Source of the DNA: Frankiales bacterium
GTDB taxonomy: Bacteria > Actinomycetota > Actinomycetes > Mycobacteriales > SCTD01
Direction of reading: 5' to 3'
Assembly: GCA_025464795.1 (NCBI GenBank)
Contig: JAODNB010000321.1
Location: 1-14,278, forward strand
DNA length: 14,278 bases
Below the pieces are notes generated by a model, which saw only the letters and a list, made by a program, of their open reading frames with translations, searched no databases and was not told the DNA's origin. Positions 6,179-14,278 of this stretch are shown in pieces. Each line of letters starts with the position of its first letter. The stretch's first letter is position 1. A program made the translations under genes and the position numbers.

Positions 6179-8733
6179 GCGTCACTCCGGAGCGGGCGAC
6201 CGTCTCCCCCGGCACCCCGGTCGTCCTCACCGTTGCCGTCACCAACACCGAGGACGTGATCAGCGGCCACCTGATCCGGGTCCTGGGCGTCGACCCGCGG
6301 TGGGTGCACCTGTCCGACGAACGGCTGTCCCTGTTCCCCGGAGCCACGGGCGTGTGCGTCGTGACCCTGACCCTGCCGACCGGGCTGCTGGCAGGACAGC
6401 GACGGGTCAGCATCCAGGTCCGCGAGCTCACCGGAGCAGCCGCCGCCGAGGTCATCGACGTCGACCTGCTGCTGCCGGTCGTCCGGTCGGTCGAGACCCG
6501 CCTCGAGCCCAGCGCGGTGACCGCCGGGAAGAGGGCATCCTTCGGCCTGCTGGTGACGAACACCGGCAACGCCGACGTGACCACCACCCTGCACGGCACC
6601 GACGAGGAAGACCGCGTCGCCTTCAGGTTCACGCCGGCGGCGCTCGCCCTCGGACCAGGTGAGCACGCCGTCGTCGAGATCGACGTCAAGGCGCGTCGCC
6701 GCTTCGCCGGCCAGCTGGTCGTGCGGCCCCTCACCGTCAGCCTGCACGAGCAGGCCGGCGTCACCGCCGAGCCGCTCGGCACAGCCGCCGGGACTCTCAT
6801 GCAGCGGCCGGTGCTCGGTCGCGGCGCCCTGTCCCTGGGTGGCCTGCTCGCCGCTGTCACCGTGTTCGCGCTCGTCATCACCTACGCGCTCTCCGGTGTC
6901 GTCAACCGGTCCAGTGCAGACCGCGACCTCGCCCTCCAGGTCGCGGCGGCGGGCCAGCAGGGCTCCGCGTCCGGAACGGCGACACTCAGCGGGACGGTGC
7001 GGCTGCTGACGGCAGGCACGCCCGTACCCGGCGTGACGGTCGAGCTCGTCGGGGCCTCGGACACCGCCAGCGTCCTTGCCTCGGTCGCAACGGGAGCGTC
7101 CGGCAGCTACGTCCTGCCGGCGGTGACGGCGGGCAGCTACAAGCTGCGCTTCCGAGGCGCCGGCTTCGCGGAGCTCTGGTACCCCTCCGCGCTGACGGAC
7201 GCAGATGCCACGGCCGTCGACGTGCAGGACGGCGCCAGCAAGCAGCACCTCGATGTGCGCCTGGGTGGGCTGCCCGCCACGATCGCCGGCACTGTTCAGG
7301 GCGCCGACCCGACGGGCGCGCAGGTCTCCCTGCTGCTGCCCGGCGGGGCCTCACCGAGCGGAACTAGCTTCGTCGCCTCGACGGTGACGACGGCGACCCA
7401 GCCGGGCGCCGCCCTTCCTGAGGTCCGCACCACCAAGGTGGGCTCGGACGGGACCTTCGTCCTGACCTCCGTGCCGAGCCCGGGCGTCTACGACCTGGCG
7501 GTCTCCAAACCGGGCTTCGCGACGCAGACCGAGCGCATCGACGTCGGGGGCGGTGAGCAGCGCACGGGAGTCAGCATCGACCTGGTCAAGGGCGACGGCC
7601 TGCTCGGCGGGGTCGTGCGCGGAGAACGGGGTCCTCTCGTGGGCGCGAGCATCAGCGCCCGCTACGGCACCACCGCCGTCCAGACAGTCTCCCTGGCAGG
7701 GACCAGCTCGCGGCCGGCCGGCAGCTTCGTCGTCCCAGGGCTCCCCACCCCCCAGACCGTGACCCTGGTGGTCAGCGCCGCCGACCACGCCACCCAGTCG
7801 CTCTCGCTGTCGCTCGCCGCCGGGCAGAAGCTGACAGGCCTCACCGTGACCCTCGGGGGCTCCTCAGGCACGCTGAGCGGGGTGACCCGACTGGTGGGGG
7901 GCGCCCCCGCCGCCGGGGTCGCGGTGCTCGTCACCGGTGGCTCGTTGGCGCTCCAGACGGTGACCGTCAGCGCCCCGGAGTCCACTCCCACCGGGGTGGC
8001 GGGGACCCCGCTCGGGGGATGGTCGCTCGCCGGCCTGCCGGTACCCGCCACCTACGCCCTGACCTTCTCGCGGGCCGACCTCGTCCCCCAGACCATCGGG
8101 GTGTCCCTGGACGCGTTCGGTCAGGTCCTCGGCGGCTCCGACCTGACCGTCGTGCTGCGACCCGCCACCTTGGACCTCCGAGGAGCGGTCCGGGTGCTCG
8201 ACGCGTCAGGAGCGGTCGCGACGTCCGCACCGCCGCCGGTGACCGTGACGCTGGCCTCGGCCACCTCCACCTACACGACCAGGGCCGCGTCCGTGCCCGC
8301 CGCGAGCCCTGGCTCCTGGCAGCTGGACCACGTGAAGCCGGGCACCTACACCCTGACCGCGACGGCGCGCGGCAGCCGCCCGTCGTCGAAGATCGTGCAC
8401 TTCGAGCAGGGCGACCAGCCGACCCCCGCCGGCCTCACCATCTCGCTGCAGGCGCCGGCGAGCATCCGGGTCACCGTGCAGGACGTGGGCGCACCACCCA
8501 CCGCAGGCGCGACGGTGCGGCTGTACCTCGCCTCGGGCTATCCCGACACCGTCCTGCAGACGATCACGACCGGCGCGGACGGGGTGGCTCGGTTCACCCA
8601 GCTGGACGCTCCTGCGCGCTACGTCGTCGACTACAGCAAGTCGGGTACGGGACCCCAGGCCTCCAAGACCCTCGAGCTGGCTGAGAGCGACGACCTCTCG
8701 ATCACCCTGGGCAGCTCGGGGGCCACCCCGTGA
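6169..8733 (+). CDS. Bitopic membrane protein 2 with six beta-sandwich repeats (CIS-associated paralogue)
   Basis: The product is 854 aa, beginning MRMSVTPERATVSPGTPVVL. The N-terminal 215 residues align with protein 1: VTNTEDVISG, VLGVDPRW, LSLFPGATGV, VTNTGNADVT, and RRRFAG at 176-181, the same residue numbers as RRRLFG in protein 1. A single hydrophobic helix lies at about 221-245 (LLAAVTVFALVITYALSGVV), preceded by QRPVLGRG, again favouring a cytoplasmic N-terminus. Six modules start near residues 271, 371, 477, 568, 667 and 764, close to a 100-residue period; the membrane-proximal one has GFAELWYPSA, matching GFTTSWFPSA in protein 1. The start overlaps the preceding stop by ten bases, and the stop overlaps the next start by four. 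The reading frame stays open far upstream of 6169 (to 4288), but that part is a frame-shifted reading of gene 1. No catalytic motif is seen. Role inferred as for protein 1. Confidence 0.88.
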   Translation: MRMSVTPERATVSPGTPVVLTVAVTNTEDVISGHLIRVLGVDPRWVHLSDERLSLFPGATGVCVVTLTLPTGLLAGQRRVSIQVRELTGAAAAEVIDVDLLLPVVRSVETRLEPSAVTAGKRASFGLLVTNTGNADVTTTLHGTDEEDRVAFRFTPAALALGPGEHAVVEIDVKARRRFAGQLVVRPLTVSLHEQAGVTAEPLGTAAGTLMQRPVLGRGALSLGGLLAAVTVFALVITYALSGVVNRSSADRDLALQVAAAGQQGSASGTATLSGTVRLLTAGTPVPGVTVELVGASDTASVLASVATGASGSYVLPAVTAGSYKLRFRGAGFAELWYPSALTDADATAVDVQDGASKQHLDVRLGGLPATIAGTVQGADPTGAQVSLLLPGGASPSGTSFVASTVTTATQPGAALPEVRTTKVGSDGTFVLTSVPSPGVYDLAVSKPGFATQTERIDVGGGEQRTGVSIDLVKGDGLLGGVVRGERGPLVGASISARYGTTAVQTVSLAGTSSRPAGSFVVPGLPTPQTVTLVVSAADHATQSLSLSLAAGQKLTGLTVTLGGSSGTLSGVTRLVGGAPAAGVAVLVTGGSLALQTVTVSAPESTPTGVAGTPLGGWSLAGLPVPATYALTFSRADLVPQTIGVSLDAFGQVLGGSDLTVVLRPATLDLRGAVRVLDASGAVATSAPPPVTVTLASATSTYTTRAASVPAASPGSWQLDHVKPGTYTLTATARGSRPSSKIVHFEQGDQPTPAGLTISLQAPASIRVTVQDVGAPPTAGATVRLYLASGYPDTVLQTITTGADGVARFTQLDAPARYVVDYSKSGTGPQASKTLELAESDDLSITLGSSGATP
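6979..8730 (+). repeat. Six-module repeat array of membrane protein 2
   Basis: Diverged protein-level repeats open with TLSGTV, TIAGTV, LLGGVV, TLSGVT, DLRGAV and SIRVTV at a period near 100 residues (about 300 bp). DNA identity between units is low, so this is old duplication and not recent expansion. Confidence 0.7.
8730..8733 (+). other. Start-stop overlap GTGA between membrane proteins 2 and 3
   Basis: The GTG of the third gene shares bases with the TGA of the second. A G-rich stretch (CTCGGGGGCC, about 8714-8723) just upstream may act as a weak ribosome binding site, and re-initiation by terminating ribosomes is likely. Confidence 0.6.
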
Positions 8734-11700
8734 CGGTCGTGCGCTTCGCCAGCTCGTTGCACCTGGCCTCGGGTGCGAGCGCGGTGCTGGCAGTCGAGAT
8801 CACCAACGACGGCGACCGGTCTCGCGACTACGTCGTGCGGGCGGTGGGCCTGGACCCGAGCTGGGGCGGGGCACCGCTGTGGTGCGGGCCGATCCAGGCG
8901 GGAGACACGGGCGTCGCAGAGGTCACCGTCCAGGTGCCGGCCGGCTCCCCTGCGGGCACGTTCCCCTTCCTGATGACCGTGCAGGAGGTGAGCCCGGCTG
9001 ACGGTCGCGGGACCGGGCCGGTGATCGAGTCCGATGCCGAGGTGGTGGTCGGCGACGCCTCCCGGCTGACCATGCGACTGGAGCCCGCTGAGCCCACGGG
9101 AGTCGGCTACCGCCGCTTCCGGGTGCTGCTCGAGAACGGCACCCGGGAGAGCCTCGTCGTCTCGCTGACCAGCGAGGCTGCCCGCGACCTGGCGCTGCGC
9201 TACAGCGACCGGCCGATCGCCCTCGCACCGGGCGCAGCGACCAGGGTCCGGGTCCACGCCCAGGTCCGCCGCCGGATGTTCGGGCCGCGCCGTCGGCTGC
9301 CCTTCGTCCTGGTCGCGCAGGGCACCACCACCCCTGCGCGGGTCGACAGCACCTTCGTCGCGAAGCCTGCGTTCAGCTCGGGCCTGACGAAGGTCCTTGC
9401 TGTCCTGGCAGTCGTGGCGCTGTGGGCCTCGGTCAGCCTGGTCGCCCTCAACGCGATCAGCAAGCACACCCACAAGTCCACGGCCGCGCAGACGGTCCTC
9501 GCCGCCCCGAAGAGCTCCGGGGGCGCGTCCACCGGCGCTGGTGGCACCGACAACGTCGCGCCTGGCTCCGCAGCCGGGTCCTCTGCCGTGACCGACGTCG
9601 CCAGCTCGCGGCTCAACGGGCTCGTCACAGGGCCCCACCCCGACGGCGTCACGGTCACGCTCACCCCGACGGCCCTGCCTGCCGAGGCGAGCGAAGGGGC
9701 TCACAACCCGACCGCGCCGGCCTCGGGAGGGCTGGTCCCGGCTGCCTACACCTCCTCCTACACCTCCGCTGCCACCAGCCCGCTGACCAAGCTCAACGCC
9801 TCCCTGCTGTCGCACAAGCCGCGTCCCGTCCTGTCGACCACCAAGGCCACGACCACGCACGCCGACGGCTCGTGGGAGATCGCGGGTGTCACCAAGAGCG
9901 GCTACTACCTGCTGACCTTCTCCAAGCCCGGCTACCAGACGCTCCGCTACGTGCTGACCCAGGACGGCAGCGAGCTGCCGCCGATGAAGACCGCACTGGT
10001 GGCGGGGCCCGGCTCTGCGAGCGGCACCGTGCGCTCAGGGGGTGCCCTGATCGGCGGCGCCACCGTCGTCCTCACCGACGGACGCTCGACGCTGACGACG
10101 AGCACCGGCACCGAGGGCGCAGGACTCGGGCACTGGTCGGTCGGCGGGCTGTCGACGCCGGGGACCTACCTGGTGTCCGCGAGCGCCCCCCGCAAGGCCT
10201 TGGCCTCGCGGCTGGTGACCCTGAAGGCCGGCGACAGCTCCCGGGCGGTGGACCTCGCACTGACCCCAGGAGTCGAGTCCCTCTCCGGCCACCTCGAGCA
10301 GAACGCCGGAGGGACCGAGCCCGTCAAGGGCGGCGTCACCATCACCGCCACCTCCGGCACGGTGACGCGCACGGCCACCAGCCTCACCAGTGCGACCGCG
10401 CCAGACCTGGCCGGCGACTTCACCCTGCCGGACGTCCCTCTGGGCACCTACACCGTGACGTTCTCCGCTCCCGGCTTTGCCGATGTCACGCAGAAGGTCG
10501 TCCTCGACGGCCACGCCTCTGCCGTCGTGCTGCCTGCGCGGACGTTGCAGCTCGCCGGCGCGACGCTGCGCGGCGTCATCAGCGACAGCGCCAGCAAGGC
10601 ACCGCTCGTCGGCGCCGGCGTCGTCCTGAAGAGCAGCACGACGACGTACAAGATGACGACCGCCGACGACGGGACCTACCAGTTCGACGGCATCGAGCCA
10701 GGCAGCTACGTCGTCTCGGCCGAGAAGTACAAGCACGCCGTGGCCTACTCCCCCGTGACCGTCACGGCGGAGCACCCGATCACCCTGGACCTGGCGCTGG
10801 TCCCGGTGCTCGACGGCGTGCGCAAGGGCAGCATTCAGGGCGAGGTCGCCGACGCCCGCACCACCGGCCTCGTGACCTGCCCCGTCGCGACCCCCGCCTG
10901 CATCACGTTGACGATCACGGATGCCTCCCCACCGGTGGCCCCCGTCAAGGTCGACGGCAAGACGCCGTACGTCCTTCCCGCCAGCGGCACCGGGCTGGAC
11001 GTCGGCCTCTACCACGTGACGATCAGTGCTCCCGGGTACGACAGCGCCACCATCCCCGTCCAGGTACCGCTCGACGGCGTGGGCAAGGCGCCCCGCGTCG
11101 CCCTTCAGCCGAAGGCAGCGCTGGTCGGCACCGTGACCCCAGGTGCTGCGGCCCCGCTGCCGTCCGCCGTCTGCATCGTGGCCCTGCCCACCGAGGCCAC
11201 GGTGGCGCCGACGCTGTCGACCGGGTGCACAGTGCCCGCCGTCGCCCCAGGTGCGACCCGCGTCTGCACCAGCGACGTCGGCACCACCTGCGCACTCGTG
11301 CGCCCCAGCGGCGACTACTCCATGCCCGACCTGCCGCATCCGGGGCCGTACTTCGTGTACGTGGTCCCGGTCGAGTCCGTGCCAGCGGAGTGGATCCCGC
11401 TGCCTGGAGTCCCGGTCACCTTCGCGCAGGGCGAGACCCGTCGCTACGACGCGACCCTCAACCGGCACGGTCGCATCCACGTGCTCGTGCGCGCCCCCGC
11501 ACCGGGTGGAGGGCTGCAGGCCCCGCTGAACCCCGTTCCCGTGACGATCACGCCCGTCACGGGAGGCGGCCCCACCCCGCAGCCGTCGTACGTCACCTCG
11601 ACCACCAAGCCCGGCGACCTGCTGGTCACCGGCCTCACCGACGGGGCCTACCGGGTCTCCGCCTCAGGCTCCCCCCTGGGAGGCGCGGCCCTGTACGTCG

Positions 11701-14278
11701 GGACGCTCGCCACCCTCGACGTCGGGACCAACCAGACAGCGGAGAGCAGCCTGGTCATGACGCAGACGCTGCCCAGCGTCTTCGTCGGCAAGGTGGACTG
11801 GAACCAGAACGGCACCCCGATCGGCATCGCTGGGGCGGCCGTCTCGGTCACCGGGGTCACGAGCTACACGGGGACGACCGAGAACCCGGAGAACCGGAGC
11901 ATCACGACCAACGCGGTGGGCTGCTACGCCGTCACCGCTGATGGGACCGGCACCGGACTGGTGGGGGCGAACGCACCACCGGTCGACTGCGGCACCCTGG
12001 TCGACCACGTGAACATCGCCGCCCTCCCGCTGGCTGGGCCAAAGGTGACGATCAAGGCTGACGCCACGGCTGTCCAGGTCAGCGGGCACGCCGGCGTGTT
12101 CGGCGAGGCCACCATCGCGGCGACCGCCGGATCAGGCCTCATCGAGACGACGGTGACCGTCCAGGGCGTTCCGTTCTCCGGCTCCCTCGCCACCACCGGG
12201 AGCGCTCCGGACTTCACGGACGCGAAGGTCGTCGTCACCTCGGCCGCAGCGGGTTCGGGCTCCATCACGGTCACGCCGGACCACGCCGGCGCCCTGACGT
12301 GGCACGACACCGCCACGGGCAACGTCGTCAACGTCGTGCACCCGGGCACCTACCGTCTGACGGCGCACGTGGCCGACCACGACGACGTCGGCGGCGAGCT
12401 GGACTGCCGACGCGCGGACGACGGCGCACCCGTGGGCAGCTGCTCCATCACGCTCACCGTGCAGGACCACGTCGACCTCCCTGTCGCGGTTCGCGACAGC
12501 GCCGGCCACGCAGTACCCGGAGCCATCGTGGTGCTGTCCGGTGGCGGCGTGGCGACCACCACGCTGCCGGTGCCGCCGGGCACCGACCAGGTCACCTTCC
12601 CGGGGCTGTCCGCCGAGTCCCAGCCGTACTCCCTGCGGGTGCGCGCCCCTGGCTTCGACGAGGCGACCAGCGTCGTCGACCACGAGCTGGTCTCGGGCGT
12701 CGCCACGGCCGTTCACGTCGTCACGCTGTCGCGCCTCGGTTCGATCCACGGCGTGCTGCGGGGGCGGATCGGTGGCCAGCTCGCTCCGCTGTCCGGGATC
12801 ACGGTCACCGCCGTCTCCGGTGGCGAGACCTTCTCGGCGGTGACCAGGGCTGACGGCAGCTTCCTGGTCACCGGCACCACCGAGCACCTGGGGCTTCCCC
12901 TGGACAGCGCGGCGGTCTGGCACGTGAGCACGGTCCTGCCCTCAGGCAGCGGTTACGATGACACGGGAGCCGGTTCCGGTGACCTGCAGTTCGACGCCAC
13001 TGCGCTGACCGACGAGACCAAGCGACAGCTGGTCCAGGACCTCGAGCTGGTGGCGAAGCCGGTCGCCGTCGACATCACCGTCAAGGACGACCGCACCCCC
13101 GGCGGCAGCCTCGTGAACGATGCGACCGTCCTGCTGACCAGCCCAGCCGGCACCTCGACCGTGGCGGCCCTCGACCCGAGCCGGCCCGGCGTCTACGCCG
13201 TCGGCAGCCTGGTCCCGACGACCTACAGCCTCACCGTCACCGCGCCGGACCACGCGCCGCTGACGACCAGCATCACCCTCGACCCCGCGACCGCCCTCAG
13301 CAAGGTGACGGTGCTGCTGGCGGACCGTCGGAACGCCATCGCGGTGCACGTGCTCGGTCAGACCGGGAGCGCTGCACCCGCGCCGCTGCCCGGTGCGCTC
13401 GTCGCCATCACCTCGGGAGGGTTGCCGGTGCCAGGGTCGCCGTTCACCACCTCGGCGCTCGGCGACGTCCAGGCCAGCGGCCTCAGCGACGGCACCTTCC
13501 ACATCGTGGTGACCGGGCCAGCCGGCTCGAGCTACAGCTCCGTGGCCCGGGACATCACGCTTGCCTCTGGTCAGCTCGCCGGCCTGGAGGCCACCCTGCA
13601 GCAGCAGCTGCCCGCCGTCGTCGTCGAGCTGTCGTCGACCTCGGGCGACTCGATGGAGGGCGCGCACGTCGCTCTCGTCGCCACCGGCACCGGGGCGATC
13701 AGCCAGGCCGCGCAGGAGGCCGTGACCACCGGAGGCAGCGTCGGCACGACCTTCGCCCAGGTCGCACCGGGCGCCTACCGCATCACCACCACCGGACCCG
13801 CAGGTCACCAGCCGAGCTCCACCGCCGTGACGATCCTCGCCTCCGACGCCCCGAGCGTCACGAAGTCGGTGTCGGTCGCGGAGACCAAGCTCGCCCTCAC
13901 GGTGTCCGGCGCCAGCACGACGAAGGCCGCTGTGGCCGTGACCTCGCCCGACGGGAGCGTCCTGAACCTCTCGCTGCTCGGAGACGGTACCGAGCACGAC
14001 GTCTACGTCCCGCCCGGGACCTGGACGGTGTCAGCAGCAGCACCCGGATACACCATCGCCGACCAGACGGGAAGCGTGAGCGGCCCGGTCGCGCTTGCCA
14101 TGGTCGCCAGCCAGACCGGTACCGCCACGGTGTCGGTGACAGAGGGCGGCACGGCGCTGAAGAACGCCACGGTCACCGTGGAGGGCAGCTCGACGGTCTA
14201 CAGCACCGGCCCGGGCGCAGCCGACGTCGTGATCGGGGGCCTGGCATCGGGAGCGCACGACATCACGGTCCTGACCCC
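8730..14278 (+). CDS. Giant bitopic membrane protein 3 with at least about 15 beta-sandwich modules, C-terminus beyond window
   Basis: From GTG at 8730 the frame is open to the window end: 1849 codons, no stop, which I checked line by line. Residues 1-215 form the same two-domain N-terminal region as proteins 1 and 2 but more diverged: VEITNDGDRS, AVGLDPSWG, LENGTRESLVVSL, RRRMFG at 180-185. One transmembrane helix lies at about 222-243 (VLAVLAVVALWASVSLVAL). After a Ser/Gly/Ala linker (about 250-290), Ig-like/carboxypeptidase-regulatory modules open near residues 291, 427, 516, 611, 700, 797, 914, 1016, 1252, 1336, 1449, 1534, 1632, 1714 and 1794; 1090-1250 holds one or two less typical ones. 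Ten cysteines occur in this part (717/724, 815/833/846/854, 1065/1087, 1226/1238), clustered and even in number, which suits disulfides outside the cell; the N-terminal region has only Cys52. No enzyme motif is visible. Inferred role: very long surface stalk tied to the CIS operon; an adhesin is the main alternative. Confidence 0.87.
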   Translation, partial: MTVVRFASSLHLASGASAVLAVEITNDGDRSRDYVVRAVGLDPSWGGAPLWCGPIQAGDTGVAEVTVQVPAGSPAGTFPFLMTVQEVSPADGRGTGPVIESDAEVVVGDASRLTMRLEPAEPTGVGYRRFRVLLENGTRESLVVSLTSEAARDLALRYSDRPIALAPGAATRVRVHAQVRRRMFGPRRRLPFVLVAQGTTTPARVDSTFVAKPAFSSGLTKVLAVLAVVALWASVSLVALNAISKHTHKSTAAQTVLAAPKSSGGASTGAGGTDNVAPGSAAGSSAVTDVASSRLNGLVTGPHPDGVTVTLTPTALPAEASEGAHNPTAPASGGLVPAAYTSSYTSAATSPLTKLNASLLSHKPRPVLSTTKATTTHADGSWEIAGVTKSGYYLLTFSKPGYQTLRYVLTQDGSELPPMKTALVAGPGSASGTVRSGGALIGGATVVLTDGRSTLTTSTGTEGAGLGHWSVGGLSTPGTYLVSASAPRKALASRLVTLKAGDSSRAVDLALTPGVESLSGHLEQNAGGTEPVKGGVTITATSGTVTRTATSLTSATAPDLAGDFTLPDVPLGTYTVTFSAPGFADVTQKVVLDGHASAVVLPARTLQLAGATLRGVISDSASKAPLVGAGVVLKSSTTTYKMTTADDGTYQFDGIEPGSYVVSAEKYKHAVAYSPVTVTAEHPITLDLALVPVLDGVRKGSIQGEVADARTTGLVTCPVATPACITLTITDASPPVAPVKVDGKTPYVLPASGTGLDVGLYHVTISAPGYDSATIPVQVPLDGVGKAPRVALQPKAALVGTVTPGAAAPLPSAVCIVALPTEATVAPTLSTGCTVPAVAPGATRVCTSDVGTTCALVRPSGDYSMPDLPHPGPYFVYVVPVESVPAEWIPLPGVPVTFAQGETRRYDATLNRHGRIHVLVRAPAPGGGLQAPLNPVPVTITPVTGGGPTPQPSYVTSTTKPGDLLVTGLTDGAYRVSASGSPLGGAALYVGTLATLDVGTNQTAESSLVMTQTLPSVFVGKVDWNQNGTPIGIAGAAVSVTGVTSYTGTTENPENRSITTNAVGCYAVTADGTGTGLVGANAPPVDCGTLVDHVNIAALPLAGPKVTIKADATAVQVSGHAGVFGEATIAATAGSGLIETTVTVQGVPFSGSLATTGSAPDFTDAKVVVTSAAAGSGSITVTPDHAGALTWHDTATGNVVNVVHPGTYRLTAHVADHDDVGGELDCRRADDGAPVGSCSITLTVQDHVDLPVAVRDSAGHAVPGAIVVLSGGGVATTTLPVPPGTDQVTFPGLSAESQPYSLRVRAPGFDEATSVVDHELVSGVATAVHVVTLSRLGSIHGVLRGRIGGQLAPLSGITVTAVSGGETFSAVTRADGSFLVTGTTEHLGLPLDSAAVWHVSTVLPSGSGYDDTGAGSGDLQFDATALTDETKRQLVQDLELVAKPVAVDITVKDDRTPGGSLVNDATVLLTSPAGTSTVAALDPSRPGVYAVGSLVPTTYSLTVTAPDHAPLTTSITLDPATALSKVTVLLADRRNAIAVHVLGQTGSAAPAPLPGALVAITSGGLPVPGSPFTTSALGDVQASGLSDGTFHIVVTGPAGSSYSSVARDITLASGQLAGLEATLQQQLPAVVVELSSTSGDSMEGAHVALVATGTGAISQAAQEAVTTGGSVGTTFAQVAPGAYRITTTGPAGHQPSSTAVTILASDAPSVTKSVSVAETKLALTVSGASTTKAAVAVTSPDGSVLNLSLLGDGTEHDVYVPPGTWTVSAAAPGYTIADQTGSVSGPVALAMVASQTGTATVSVTEGGTALKNATVTVEGSSTVYSTGPGAADVVIGGLASGAHDITVLT
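9600..14278 (+). repeat. Long module array of membrane protein 3
   Basis: About 15-16 protein-level modules are visible, spaced mostly 80-115 residues apart, with openings such as SIQGEV, ALVGTV, SIHGVL and TATVSV and closings of the form PGTYxVTxSAPG. The last one is cut by the window edge. Units are strongly diverged from each other. Confidence 0.7.

Noticed and set aside
9738..9777. TACACCTCC direct repeat pair as a mobile-element or regulatory signal
   Set aside because: It is a short in-frame Tyr-Thr-Ser repeat inside the first module of membrane protein 3 and explained by biased codon use.
8631..9860. A 409-codon leftward frame
   Set aside because: Antisense to the junction and N-terminal part of membrane protein 3; Gly/Arg/Asp-rich with no recognisable domain.
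10035..11480. A 481-codon leftward frame
   Set aside because: Antisense to the module array; composition mirrors the repeats above it and shows no domain or ribosome binding site.
9422..11941. An 839-codon rightward frame within membrane protein 3
   Set aside because: Arg/His/Gln-rich shadow in another frame; the GTG-8730 frame gives the TM helix and regular modules across the same region.
12942..13997. A 351-codon leftward frame
   Set aside because: Antisense shadow of the module array, Gly/Arg/Asp-rich and without family motifs.
1..14278. tRNA, rRNA, CRISPR array, insertion sequence or attachment site
   Set aside because: I looked for cloverleaf-like segments, regularly spaced identical repeats, terminal inverted repeats and transposase motifs and saw none. 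The regular repeats are diverged protein modules, not DNA repeats.

Overview
The window is very GC-rich DNA with third-position G/C bias, GTG starts and tightly packed genes, typical of an actinobacterium; the genus cannot be read from it. It looks like part of a contractile injection system (CIS/eCIS) locus. Three CIS-associated families sit together: a DUF4157 'eCIS core' protein, a Pvc15/Afp15-type AAA+ ATPase, and a DUF4255 (Pvc16/Afp16-type) tail-terminator protein. No sheath, tube, baseplate, spike or LysM gene lies inside the window, so those must be outside it if the system is complete.

Layout: positions 1-3116 are transcribed leftward, with the AAA+ ATPase (1152-3116) followed by the DUF4157 protein (1073 down to 1, cut by the window edge). 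A 135-bp divergent control region (3117-3251) has the most AT-rich patch of the non-coding DNA and two short inverted repeats. Positions 3252-14278 form one rightward operon: the DUF4255 protein, then three membrane proteins (757 aa, 854 aa and at least 1849 aa) joined by a 2-bp gap, a 10-bp overlap and a 4-bp overlap. The third is still open at the window end.

The three membrane proteins share one plan. Each has about 215 N-terminal residues of two Ig-like domains without a signal peptide, one transmembrane helix at residues about 217-245, and a long chain of Gly/Thr/Ser/Val-rich beta-sandwich modules of the carboxypeptidase-regulatory/Ig-like kind, about 90-100 residues each. Flanking charge in two of them and paired cysteines in the third's repeat region suggest cytoplasmic N-termini and repeats outside the cell. 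The N-terminal halves are alignable, so the genes look like a tandem paralogous set; module number is 5, then 6, then about 15 or more.

Working model (inference): the ATPase and terminator serve assembly of a CIS particle, and the three bitopic proteins link that particle on the cytoplasmic side of the membrane to the exterior. From memory, a CIS-associated membrane protein (CisA) does a related job for cytoplasmic Streptomyces CIS. A graded set of three paralogues with giant modular ectodomains is the most unusual aspect. The largest two partial genes (1-1073 and 8730-14278) have no stop codon within the window.
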